From assembly GCA_963691885.1 (NCBI GenBank), contig OY829843.1, positions 1,116,001-1,180,000 on the forward strand: a DNA stretch of 64,000 nt, given 5' to 3'. How positions within the stretch are numbered: position 1 is the first letter of the stretch; each line of letters begins with the position of its first letter. This stretch comes from G963691885 sp963691885. Its GTDB lineage: Bacteria > Pseudomonadota > Alphaproteobacteria > UBA8366 > Aestuariispiraceae. Positions 8,980 to 16,279 of this stretch are shown piece by piece. The translations under genes and the position numbers were made by a program. Under the pieces are notes generated by a model that made no database searches, was not told where the DNA came from, and was given only the letters and a program-made list of their open reading frames with translations.

Positions 8980-9912
8980 ATGTGGGTGCACAACTTCAGG
9001 CTGGGCAGAATAAAGCATGGATTGTTTAACCTGATCGCATTCTCGTCTGTGGTCTTGATGCTGTGTTTCGGCCCCACAAAAGCGCAAACACGGGTCGAGA
9101 TTGAGAGTCCGGAAGCGCTTCTGGGTTTCTTTGAGGCGATCGACTACACGCCTGCGGCCTGGCAGGCCGGAATTCGGGCCTTACCCCGCGCCTATATTAT
9201 GGAAATTGGCAAAGGCTGGCGGATCAGCAGCCAGTCTATCCCGGTTCTCGAAAAGAAGCGGATCTTCTTTCGATCTCTCGCACCGGTCGCCCTGCACGCA
9301 AGTGAGTTGATCCTGTGGCAGCGGGAACGCTTGTTGAACCTGCCAGACGCCCCGCGATCCGACGAGGACACAGCCTGGCTGACGGAACTGGCGCTGGAAT
9401 ACAAGGTGATTGAGGACGCGGATACCCCCGTTACGGAGGATATGGTCGCAGAACTGAAACACCGTGTTGATGCTGTGCCGCTGTCCCTCGTCCTATCGCA
9501 AGGAGCGGAGGAAAGTGGCTGGGGCACGTCGCGCTTTGCGGCAGAGGGGAATGCCTTGTTCGGGCAATGGACCTGGGGCGGAGAAGGCATCACGCCAAAA
9601 GGCCAGCGCGAGGGGATGGGTGATTATCGCATCGCCGCTTTCGACACGCCTTTGCAATCGGTTCAGGCCTATATGCGGAACATGAACACGCACCCGGCCT
9701 ATGAAGAACTTCGGGTCAGGCGGGCGGCGCAGAGGGCAAATGGCGAAGCGTTGAGCGGCTGGGAACTTGCCAAGACGCTCACCGGATATTCGGAACGCGG
9801 GGCCGAGTATGTGAAATCCCTGCATGCCATCATGCGGGTCAACAAGCTGCGGGAAGCGGACAAGGCCATCCTGTCGGACGGCCAGGTCTGGCACCTCTAT
9901 CCGATCAAATGA
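8980..9912 (+). CDS. Secreted glucosaminidase-domain protein (Bax/FlgJ-like)
   Basis: A 310-residue protein with an N-terminal signal or anchor (hydrophobic LFNLIAFSSVVLMLCFG, possible cleavage after TKAQ). The C-terminal half carries the glucosaminidase fold: LSLVLSQGAEESGWGTSRFA with its conserved glutamates, ALFGQWTW, FDTPLQSVQAYMRNMNTHPAY and LTGYSERGAEYVKSL. Such domains cleave the N-acetylglucosaminyl bond of peptidoglycan. The stop overlaps the next ATG by four bases (ATGA), so the lipoprotein downstream is translationally coupled and probably works in the same envelope compartment. Substrate specificity is not proven by sequence. Confidence 0.85.
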   Translation: MWVHNFRLGRIKHGLFNLIAFSSVVLMLCFGPTKAQTRVEIESPEALLGFFEAIDYTPAAWQAGIRALPRAYIMEIGKGWRISSQSIPVLEKKRIFFRSLAPVALHASELILWQRERLLNLPDAPRSDEDTAWLTELALEYKVIEDADTPVTEDMVAELKHRVDAVPLSLVLSQGAEESGWGTSRFAAEGNALFGQWTWGGEGITPKGQREGMGDYRIAAFDTPLQSVQAYMRNMNTHPAYEELRVRRAAQRANGEALSGWELAKTLTGYSERGAEYVKSLHAIMRVNKLREADKAILSDGQVWHLYPIK

Positions 9913-10451
9913 GACATCCACTCACCACCCTGCTGATCCTGCCTTTGATCCTGTTGATCGGCTGCACGGGAAAACCGAATGGTGTCCAGGTCGTTACCGG
10001 GTTCGACCCCGCGCGCTATGAGGGCAAATGGTTTGAGATCATGCGCCTTGACCATTCCTTTGAACGCGGCCTGACCAATGTCACAGCGGAATATACTCTG
10101 CGCCCCGACGGCACGGTCCGGGTCGTAAACAGCGGCTTTGATCCAGCGGAATGCGCCCTGCAATCTGTCGATGGCACGGCAGAGTTTCAGGGGGCAACAG
10201 ATGTCGCCAGCCTGTCGGTCACGTTTTTCTGGCCGTTTGCCGGTGGCTATCACGTCTTTGCACTGGATGAGGAAAATTACAGTTATGCCATGGTCGCTGG
10301 ACCGACCCGCGACTATCTCTGGATCCTGGCACGGGTCCCTGATCTCGCCCCCGAAGTCAGGGAAAGACTGGTGGCACAGGCCGCGGCAGAAGGGTTTGCC
10401 GTGAATGAGCTAATTCTAGTCGACCATAGCGTACAAACCTGCGGTAAATAA
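9909..10451 (+). CDS. Lipocalin-family lipoprotein (Blc-like)
   Basis: A 180-residue protein starting with a lipoprotein signal peptide whose lipobox is LLIGC (Cys near residue 19). The mature part shows the lipocalin start YEGKWFEIMRLDHSFERGL (the G.W motif), the AEYTL strand, FFWPFAGGYHVFALD and YAMVAGPTRDYLWILAR, all characteristic of bacterial lipocalins such as Blc, which bind lipids or other small hydrophobic ligands at the outer membrane. Length matches the family. The first four bases overlap the glucosaminidase stop. The residue after the lipid-modified Cys is Thr, which does not signal inner-membrane retention. Confidence 0.9.
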   Translation: MRHPLTTLLILPLILLIGCTGKPNGVQVVTGFDPARYEGKWFEIMRLDHSFERGLTNVTAEYTLRPDGTVRVVNSGFDPAECALQSVDGTAEFQGATDVASLSVTFFWPFAGGYHVFALDEENYSYAMVAGPTRDYLWILARVPDLAPEVRERLVAQAAAEGFAVNELILVDHSVQTCGK

Positions 10452-10499
10452 TAGTCCTCTCATGGGCACTGACCCAAACCCGAACGAGAAGGCAGAACC

Positions 10500-11585
10500 A
10501 TGCCACAGATCCCGCAATCAATGAACGCTTGGCACCTGACCGGCCATGGCGGTTTCGACAAGCTTCAGTTCGTCGAAATACCCGTACCAACCCCCGCCGC
10601 TGGTGAAGTCCTCATCCGGGTTGCCGCCGCCGCCCTGAACAACACCGATGTCAACACAAGAACCGGCTGGTATTCGAAATCTGTGCGCGGCGCGACAGAT
10701 GGCGAGGATGAGACAGAGGAGGGCCGCGACGACGGTAGCTGGACCGGCCAGCCCCTCGTCTTCCCTCGAATTCAAGGGGCTGATTGCTGCGGTCATATCG
10801 TTGCAGTCGGCGAGGGTATTTCAGAAACGCGCATTGGCGAACGCGTGCTCGTCCGTGCGTTGCAGAGAGATCGCTTTGCCCCCGCAGAGGCTGGCTTTGC
10901 GAGCTGGACCTATGGCTCGGAATGCGACGGCGGTTTTTGCGAATATGCAATTGCCTTTGATACGGAGGCGCTGACGGTTTCCGGCACGATGAGTGACGTT
11001 TCAATGGCGGCCCTTCCCTGCGCCTATGGCACCGCGGAAGGGATGTTGCAGCGGGCTGGCATTGCCCTGCAGCCGGGCCAGCATGCCCTGGTAACGGGTG
11101 CCTCTGGCGGGGTTGGGTCGGCAGCGGTTCAACTGCTCGAGCGACGCGGTGCGGAGGTGACGGCCAGTGCATCACCGGACAAGGCAGAAGCGCTGCGCGA
11201 ACTGGGGGCCGATCACACCATCGGCCGGGATGATGCTCTGCCGGCAAACACCTATGATGCCGTTGTGGATCTGGTCGCGGGCCCGCGCTGGCCGAGCCTG
11301 CTCGATGCGCTGAAGCAGGGTGGACGCTATGTGACAGCTGGTGCCATTGGCGGACCGATTGTTGAACTGGATGTCCGCACATTGTACCTGCGCGATCTCT
11401 CCCTTTTTGGATCGACATACCAGCCAGAGAACATCTTGAAAGACGTCATCAGCTATGCGGATGCAAGCGAAATCAACCCGATGATTGCGGAAACCTGGCC
11501 GTTATCCGGTTTGGTTGACGCCCAAAAATCATTCCTGGACAAAAAATACATCGGGAAGATCGTCCTCGACCTGTCCAAGGAATGA
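10500..11585 (+). CDS. Medium-chain dehydrogenase/reductase, quinone-oxidoreductase-like
   Basis: A 361-residue MDR enzyme. A GroES-like N-terminal domain (AGEVLIRVAAAALNNTDVN, IQGADCCGHIVAVGEG) is followed by a Rossmann domain with the dinucleotide motif TGASGGVGSAAVQLLERRGA. The C-terminus (YIGKIVLDL) is typical of the family. A charged insert near residues 62-80 (DGEDETEEGRDDG) lies between the substrate-side loops. The physiological substrate is not readable. It sits 48 bases after the lipocalin gene, with AGAAGG before the ATG, so it may belong to the same transcript. It is convergent with the thioesterase. Confidence 0.85.
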   Translation: MPQIPQSMNAWHLTGHGGFDKLQFVEIPVPTPAAGEVLIRVAAAALNNTDVNTRTGWYSKSVRGATDGEDETEEGRDDGSWTGQPLVFPRIQGADCCGHIVAVGEGISETRIGERVLVRALQRDRFAPAEAGFASWTYGSECDGGFCEYAIAFDTEALTVSGTMSDVSMAALPCAYGTAEGMLQRAGIALQPGQHALVTGASGGVGSAAVQLLERRGAEVTASASPDKAEALRELGADHTIGRDDALPANTYDAVVDLVAGPRWPSLLDALKQGGRYVTAGAIGGPIVELDVRTLYLRDLSLFGSTYQPENILKDVISYADASEINPMIAETWPLSGLVDAQKSFLDKKYIGKIVLDLSKE

Positions 11586-11594
11586 GAGGGCGCC

Positions 11595-12116
11595 TTATCC
11601 GATCGGGGCCAGCATAATCGAGCAGGTCGTCGTCCCATGGGCCAGTAATTTTCCGGTCGGTCCGAACAGTTTGCCTTCGGCAGTGGCAATCGAACGGCCC
11701 CTGTGTATGACCGTTCCTATTGCCCGGACCACACCCATTTCCGGCATGATGGGCCGGACAATGTTCACCTTGGCTTCAACCGTGGTATAGGCCTCTCCCT
11801 TTTCAAGGGTCGAATGAACAGCGCATCCCATGGATGAATCCAGCATGGCCATGGCATACCCCCCATGCACACTGCCAATCGGGTTCAAAAGCGTACCGTC
11901 CGGCGCCGAGGCGAAGGTTATGCGGCCGTTCTCGGCCTCGACCAATCGCATGCGCAGGGCCTCTGCAATTGGCGGCAGAGGATAATCGCCGGCCAGCATC
12001 CCCCTCATAAATTCTTCGCCCGGCATGGCAAAAACCTGCGCGACAGGTAATGTCCCGACATCCGCCCCTGTTGGTGCCGTAAATTTTTTGGCCATTTCCG
12101 GATCCTGCCCAGACAT
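11595..12116 (-). CDS. PaaI-type hotdog thioesterase
   Basis: A 173-residue single hotdog-fold protein. The PaaI-type active region is seen as NPIGSVHGGYAMAMLDSSMG, followed by the strands TTVEAKVNIVRPI and GTVIHRGRSIATAEGKL. Such enzymes hydrolyse acyl- or aryl-CoA thioesters. The N-terminal 50 residues before the fold are unusually long for a minimal PaaI. I chose ATG at 12116, preceded by AAGGAAAGGGG, rather than an upstream start at 12170. It is divergent from pheT, with 103 bases between the starts. Confidence 0.85.
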   Translation of the reverse strand: MSGQDPEMAKKFTAPTGADVGTLPVAQVFAMPGEEFMRGMLAGDYPLPPIAEALRMRLVEAENGRITFASAPDGTLLNPIGSVHGGYAMAMLDSSMGCAVHSTLEKGEAYTTVEAKVNIVRPIMPEMGVVRAIGTVIHRGRSIATAEGKLFGPTGKLLAHGTTTCSIMLAPIG

Positions 12117-12219
12117 CAAAACCCCTTTCCTTCCTTGTTCATAAAGCCCGCCAAGGCTATAAGCCCGCATTCATCTTTAATCACGCTCTCTTAACTGAAG
12201 AACTGTTGCAGGCAAAGTC

Positions 12220-14637
12220 ATGAAATTCACCCTTTCCTGGTTAAAGGATCATCTCGAAACCGATGCTAGTCTGGACGAGATTGCCGAAAAACTAACGTCA
12301 ATCGGCCTTGAAGTCGAAGGGGTGGAAGACCCGGCCGCTGCGCTGAAACCGTTTATCGTCGCACATGTTGACGACGCCTGGCAGCACCCGAATGCAGACC
12401 GCCTGCGTGTTTGTATGGTGAATGACGGAACATCTGTGACACAAGTCATCTGTGGTGCACCAAATGCGCGCAAAGGCATGAAAGGTGTTTTTGCGCCGGC
12501 GGGGTCTTATGTCCCCGGCACCGACCTTCTGTTGAAAGCCGGCGAAATCCGGGGCGAGTCCTCAAACGGCATGCTTTGCTCAGAGCGAGAGCTCGGACTC
12601 AGCGACGAACATGACGGGATCATTGATCTTCCCGATGACGCCCCTGTTGGCACGGCATTTGCCGAATATCGCGGCCTGAATGACCCGGTCATCGAGATCG
12701 GTATCACGCCAAACCGGGCGGATTGTCTCGGCATCTACGGCATCGCCCGTGATTTGGCAGCGGCCGGTCTTGGCACGCTGAAATCACCTGACCTCTCCAC
12801 CCCGGAAGGCAGCTATGAGCCGCCCATGGTCTGGAAGATCGAACCGGATATCGGCATCGATGTACCCTACACCGCTGGTCGCCATTTCCGCAATGTGAAG
12901 AACGGTCCCAGCCCCGAATGGATGCAGACCCGTCTGAAAGCAATCGGCCTGCGCCCGATTTCGGCACTCGTCGATATCACAAACTATGTCACCTATGACC
13001 TGGGTCGCCCGCTTCACGTCTTTGACGCGGACAAGGTCAAGGGCAACCCGACCATGCGCTATGCCAGAGAGGGCGAAAGCCTTTTGGCCCTGGATGGCAA
13101 GGACTACTCGCTGGACACCGACATGGTTGTAATCGCCGATAACAACGGCCCCGAGTCGCTGGGCGGCATCATGGGGGGCGAACTGTCCGGCTGTACCGAA
13201 GAGACAACATCCGTCTTCCTGGAAGCGGCCCTCTTCAATCCGATCAAAGTCGCCGAGACGGGCCGAAAGCTGGGCGTGAATTCCGACGCGCGATATCGGT
13301 TCGAGCGTGGTGTTGACCCCCATTCCGCCGATTGGGGTGTTGATGTTGGCGCACGGCTGATCATTGAGCTTTGTGGCGGCGAGGTCAGCACAAAGACCGC
13401 CGCCGGTGAGGTTCCCGGATGGGACCGACAGGTCGACCTGCGCATGCCCCGCCTGAAACGGCATAGCGGCATTGATGTTCCGGTCGAAGAGGCAGACGCC
13501 ATTCTGCAAAGCCTTGGTTTCAAGACCAGCGTTAATGGCGACACGATTGCCGCACAGGTCCCGACCTGGCGCCGGGATGTGGAGACAGAGTTCTGCCTGA
13601 TCGAAGAGGTCCTGCGCATTCATGGTTTCGACCGGGTTCCAGCCGTGCCGTTGACCCCGGCGACGCCCCTGCCGCCAGCCGCGATTTCGCTGGAGCAGCG
13701 ACGGGTCGCCTATGCCAAGAAGATCCTGGCCCAACGCGGCATGCTGGAGGCGGTCACATGGTCCTTCATGGCTGGTGACCTGGCGCAGAAATTTGCCAAA
13801 CCCGATCAATTCGACCGGGCCGAAATGACGCTGGCCAACCCGATCAGCTCAGAGCTGGATGTGATGCGTCCGTCAATCCTGCCCAATCTGGTACAGGCAG
13901 CGGTCAGGAACGCGGATCGCGGGATGCCTGATCTGGCCCTTTTCGAGGTTGGTCCTGTGTTCCGCAACTCTACGGACAAAGGACAGGATACCGTGGCCGC
14001 CGGAATTCGCAGTGGTTCGACGGGCACCCGGCACTGGGATGAAAAACCGCGCGCCGTTGACGCGTTTGACGCCAAGGCCGACGCACTTGCCGTTCTGGAA
14101 GCCTGCGGTGCACCGGTTGCCAATCTGCAGACCTCAGACGACGCGCCGGCCTGGTACCATCCAGGACGTTCCGGCCAATTGCGCCTCGGTCCCAATGTTC
14201 TCGCCGCTTTTGGGGAGCTGCATCCGGGAATCGGCAAGGAGCTGGGCCTGAAGTCACGCGCCGCCGTGTTCGAAATTTTTGTAGAAAATGTTCCGGTCCC
14301 CCGGGTGAAGGGTGGGGCAAAGGCGGGTGGCAAGGCACGTCCACTGCTGAAAACTGCTTCTCTGTTACCGCTCAACCGTGACTTTGCCTTCGTTGTGGAT
14401 GAGGGTGTGGCCGCCGACCAATTGGTAAAGGCCGTTGTTTCCGCGGACAAAAAGATGGTGAAGGCCGCGCAGATTTTTGATGTCTATCGAGGGGCGGAAC
14501 TGGACGGCAAAAAGTCGGTCGCCATTGCCGTAACAATCCAGCCAGCCGAGAAAACACTGACGGACGAGGAAATCGACGCGATTGGCGCCACCATTATTGC
14601 GAATGTCGCCAAACAGACCGGTGGGGCGCTTCGCTAG
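12220..14637 (+). CDS. pheT: Phenylalanyl-tRNA synthetase beta subunit
   Basis: An 805-residue subunit that completes the PheS2-PheT2 enzyme. It begins MKFTLSWLKDHLETD, carries a tRNA-binding OB domain (about residues 40-150, VICGAPNARKGMKGVFAPAG), the B3/B4 editing region with RYRFERGVDP, the B5 domain, the catalytic-like core and a C-terminal ferredoxin-like anticodon-binding domain (about 715-805, with PLNRDFAFVVDEG). Length is normal. An overlap or short gap after pheS is the usual arrangement; here 7.9 kb of unrelated genes intervene, and pheT must use its own promoter, probably in the 103-base gap upstream. Confidence 0.97.
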   Translation: MKFTLSWLKDHLETDASLDEIAEKLTSIGLEVEGVEDPAAALKPFIVAHVDDAWQHPNADRLRVCMVNDGTSVTQVICGAPNARKGMKGVFAPAGSYVPGTDLLLKAGEIRGESSNGMLCSERELGLSDEHDGIIDLPDDAPVGTAFAEYRGLNDPVIEIGITPNRADCLGIYGIARDLAAAGLGTLKSPDLSTPEGSYEPPMVWKIEPDIGIDVPYTAGRHFRNVKNGPSPEWMQTRLKAIGLRPISALVDITNYVTYDLGRPLHVFDADKVKGNPTMRYAREGESLLALDGKDYSLDTDMVVIADNNGPESLGGIMGGELSGCTEETTSVFLEAALFNPIKVAETGRKLGVNSDARYRFERGVDPHSADWGVDVGARLIIELCGGEVSTKTAAGEVPGWDRQVDLRMPRLKRHSGIDVPVEEADAILQSLGFKTSVNGDTIAAQVPTWRRDVETEFCLIEEVLRIHGFDRVPAVPLTPATPLPPAAISLEQRRVAYAKKILAQRGMLEAVTWSFMAGDLAQKFAKPDQFDRAEMTLANPISSELDVMRPSILPNLVQAAVRNADRGMPDLALFEVGPVFRNSTDKGQDTVAAGIRSGSTGTRHWDEKPRAVDAFDAKADALAVLEACGAPVANLQTSDDAPAWYHPGRSGQLRLGPNVLAAFGELHPGIGKELGLKSRAAVFEIFVENVPVPRVKGGAKAGGKARPLLKTASLLPLNRDFAFVVDEGVAADQLVKAVVSADKKMVKAAQIFDVYRGAELDGKKSVAIAVTIQPAEKTLTDEEIDAIGATIIANVAKQTGGALR

Positions 14638-14662
14638 CCCTCGATAAATCAGATTTTTCGCT

Positions 14663-15094
14663 TCAGGATGAAGCTTGGGCCACACCCGGCCCCAGCAGGT
14701 CGATTTCTGTTTTTTCCTCGGTGCTTACCGGGTTCTCGTGCAGCGCTTCGATGAGCATGATCATCTGGCGCCGGATTCGTGGATCTTCGATTTCCCAGAG
14801 TTTCCGTGCAAGGTTAACCACTTTTTTGGGGGGCGGTGTTTCTTCAAGAGCAGATAGCGTGTCGTGCCCCTCCTGATCCGCCGCCAGATCTTCGAAAAAA
14901 TACGATACCGGAACGCCGAGAGCCTGGCTGATCCGCCATAACCGTCCACAGGTGATGCGGTTTCGACCCACTTCGTATTTTTGCAGTTGCTGAAAGCTCA
15001 ACCCCAACATGCGGGCAAGTTCAGACTGGTTCATACCTTTTGAGATGCGGGCGGTTCGTATCAGATGTCCGATACGGCGTTCAAAGTCATCCAT
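14663..15094 (-). CDS. XRE-family helix-turn-helix regulator
   Basis: A 143-residue protein. An N-terminal Cro/C1-type HTH (about residues 5-62) contains MNQSELARMLGLSFQQLQKY and EVGRNRITCGRLWRISQALG, a form common in alphaproteobacteria, followed by VPVSYFFEDL. The C-terminal half (RKLWEIEDPRIRRQMIMLIE) is helical and probably dimerises. I chose the ATG at 15094 (MDDFERR) over a longer start at 15157, because the fold begins there. It is convergent with pheT (25 bases apart). Its upstream side is a 362-base AT-rich gap shared with the J-like gene, which contains a perfect palindrome that could be its own operator. Confidence 0.85.
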   Translation of the reverse strand: MDDFERRIGHLIRTARISKGMNQSELARMLGLSFQQLQKYEVGRNRITCGRLWRISQALGVPVSYFFEDLAADQEGHDTLSALEETPPPKKVVNLARKLWEIEDPRIRRQMIMLIEALHENPVSTEEKTEIDLLGPGVAQASS

Positions 15095-15456
15095 CACTAA
15101 TCCACTACAAATATTACAAAGCGTTAAATATCGTAAAACAGGCATCAAGGCGCTCAAATTACTAAAGCGTGCATTGAATTGTAAATGGAATTTCTAACTT
15201 TTGGGTAAATTTTTCGCCAAATAGGAATGTAATCTTATAAAAACCCTCTTTTCAGTCAACTTCATATGAAGTTAGATTGACTTGGTTACGTTTGTGAGAG
15301 CAAGGAAGCCAAGAATTGACTCACACAAACAAAGCCAAAGTATTTTGAGGTAAAACTGAAGAGAAATAAAATAAAACTGGCCAAAACAAGCAAATCAAAA
15401 TAAAGACAAAAGAGAGAGATTGAAAAATAGAAGAGAACGAAGAGGAAAACCGGTCG
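15095..15456. other. AT-rich divergent intergenic region
   Basis: About 360 bases that are much richer in A and T than the surroundings, with long purine tracts on the plus strand near 15350-15445. No convincing gene: a 63-residue minus frame at 15286-15477 is a run of hydrophobic codons produced by this composition. The region must hold promoters for the XRE regulator and for the J-like protein, and contains the palindrome described separately. Confidence 0.6.
15254..15282. promoter_or_regulatory. Nested palindrome, candidate operator
   Basis: AACTTCATATGAAGTT at 15258-15273 is a perfect 16-bp palindrome. It lies inside a wider inverted pair, AGTCAA (15254-15259) and TTGACT (15277-15282). 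It lies between divergent genes, one of them an XRE regulator, which makes autoregulation plausible. No T-run follows, so it is not a terminator. Confidence 0.5.
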
Positions 15457-16176
15457 ATGGATGGCTTTTCGTCCCAATCCCAGCGGGATTCACTTGCCTA
15501 TACTTCACCAAATACGAATAGTGACACGGGTCCAAGTCCCGTTCGCAAAATCTCCTACGCTATTCCCTGCGCCACGCATTTTCGCGACGCAGTTCTGACA
15601 CTGGCAGAAGAACGCAGCGTGAATCCGGGTGATCTCGCCCGGTCCATTCTTCTCGCCCTGCCAACGTCAGTTGTGCGGACGGCGCCAGATCCCGGCGAGC
15701 CGGAAGAACACGACCGCGAGACAATTATTCTGAAATCCGGTCCCAGTGCCGGAAAACCCTGGCGTCGCAAACCGCGCCTGCAGGTACGGTTACCAGCCGG
15801 ACATGATGCGGTCGATATCCGCAAAGCGCTTGGCATTGCGCTGGATCTTGATGCCGGGGAATGTCGCATAACGCTTGAATCCAGCGCATCTCCAAGCTGG
15901 AAGGAACTGGCCCAACAGGATCGCGAAAAGATCTCGAGGCTGCAGGTCACATTGGCCACAGTGTCTTTCGACCCCCTGCCAGACGGGGTCAAAACCCGCG
16001 CGGATGCCTTGCATATTCTGGGGTTTGCACCGCGAAGTCAGCCGGACAAATCCCTGATCCGGGCGAAATATCGCATGCTTGCCGCCGTTTTCCATCCGGA
16101 CAGTGAGTTTGGCGACCATGCGAGAATGTCCCAAATCAACGAAGCCGTTGCGGTTTTAAGAGATCATACCCGCTAA
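15457..16176 (+). CDS. Protein with C-terminal J-like domain, otherwise unknown
   Basis: A 239-residue soluble protein. The last ~55 residues resemble a J domain: ADALHILGF, then SLIRAKYRMLAAVFHPDSE with an HPD tripeptide at 213-215, and SQINEAVAVLRDH as the last helix. J domains stimulate DnaK-type chaperones through HPD. The N-terminal ~180 residues are not recognised; they include a hydrophilic linker and a basic-strand region (RKPRLQVRLPAGHDAVDIRKAL). J domains are usually N-terminal, so the C-terminal position is atypical. It lies 103 bases before the HTH-prephenate dehydratase gene on the same strand. Confidence 0.7.
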   Translation: MDGFSSQSQRDSLAYTSPNTNSDTGPSPVRKISYAIPCATHFRDAVLTLAEERSVNPGDLARSILLALPTSVVRTAPDPGEPEEHDRETIILKSGPSAGKPWRRKPRLQVRLPAGHDAVDIRKALGIALDLDAGECRITLESSASPSWKELAQQDREKISRLQVTLATVSFDPLPDGVKTRADALHILGFAPRSQPDKSLIRAKYRMLAAVFHPDSEFGDHARMSQINEAVAVLRDHTR

Positions 16177-16210
16177 ATAATGCGTGTTATGAATTTTATT
16201 GATGCATAAC
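16177..16210 (+). promoter_or_regulatory. Upstream inverted repeats before the HTH-PheA gene
   Basis: GTTATG (16186-16191) and CATAAC (16205-16210) form an inverted pair. ATAATGCG (16177-16184) is the exact reverse complement of CGCATTAT (16231-16238) inside the promoter palindrome downstream. Several half-sites of the form GCATWA therefore cluster within about 65 bases, as expected for cooperative binding by a dimeric HTH protein. Inference from sequence pattern only. Confidence 0.45.
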
Positions 16211-16222
16211 GGATATTTTTCT

Positions 16223-16250
16223 TGATTACGCGCATTATGCGCCGTATATC
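16223..16250 (+). promoter_or_regulatory. Promoter with operator-like palindrome in its spacer
   Basis: TTGATT (16223-16228) and TATATC (16245-16250) with a 16-base spacer form a plausible sigma-70 promoter 30 bases before the start codon. The spacer contains GCGCATTATGCGC (16230-16242), a perfect palindrome around a central T. A repressor bound there would block RNA polymerase. The obvious candidate binder is the HTH domain encoded by the gene itself. Confidence 0.55.
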
Positions 16251-16279
16251 ACACCCTCGCATTTGAGGGATACAGTGAT

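Noticed and set aside
15286..15477. 63-residue very hydrophobic minus-strand frame that looks like a small membrane protein
   Set aside because: It arises from the purine-rich tracts of the AT-rich gap (runs of Phe and Leu codons) and overlaps the J-like gene start; no ribosome binding site.
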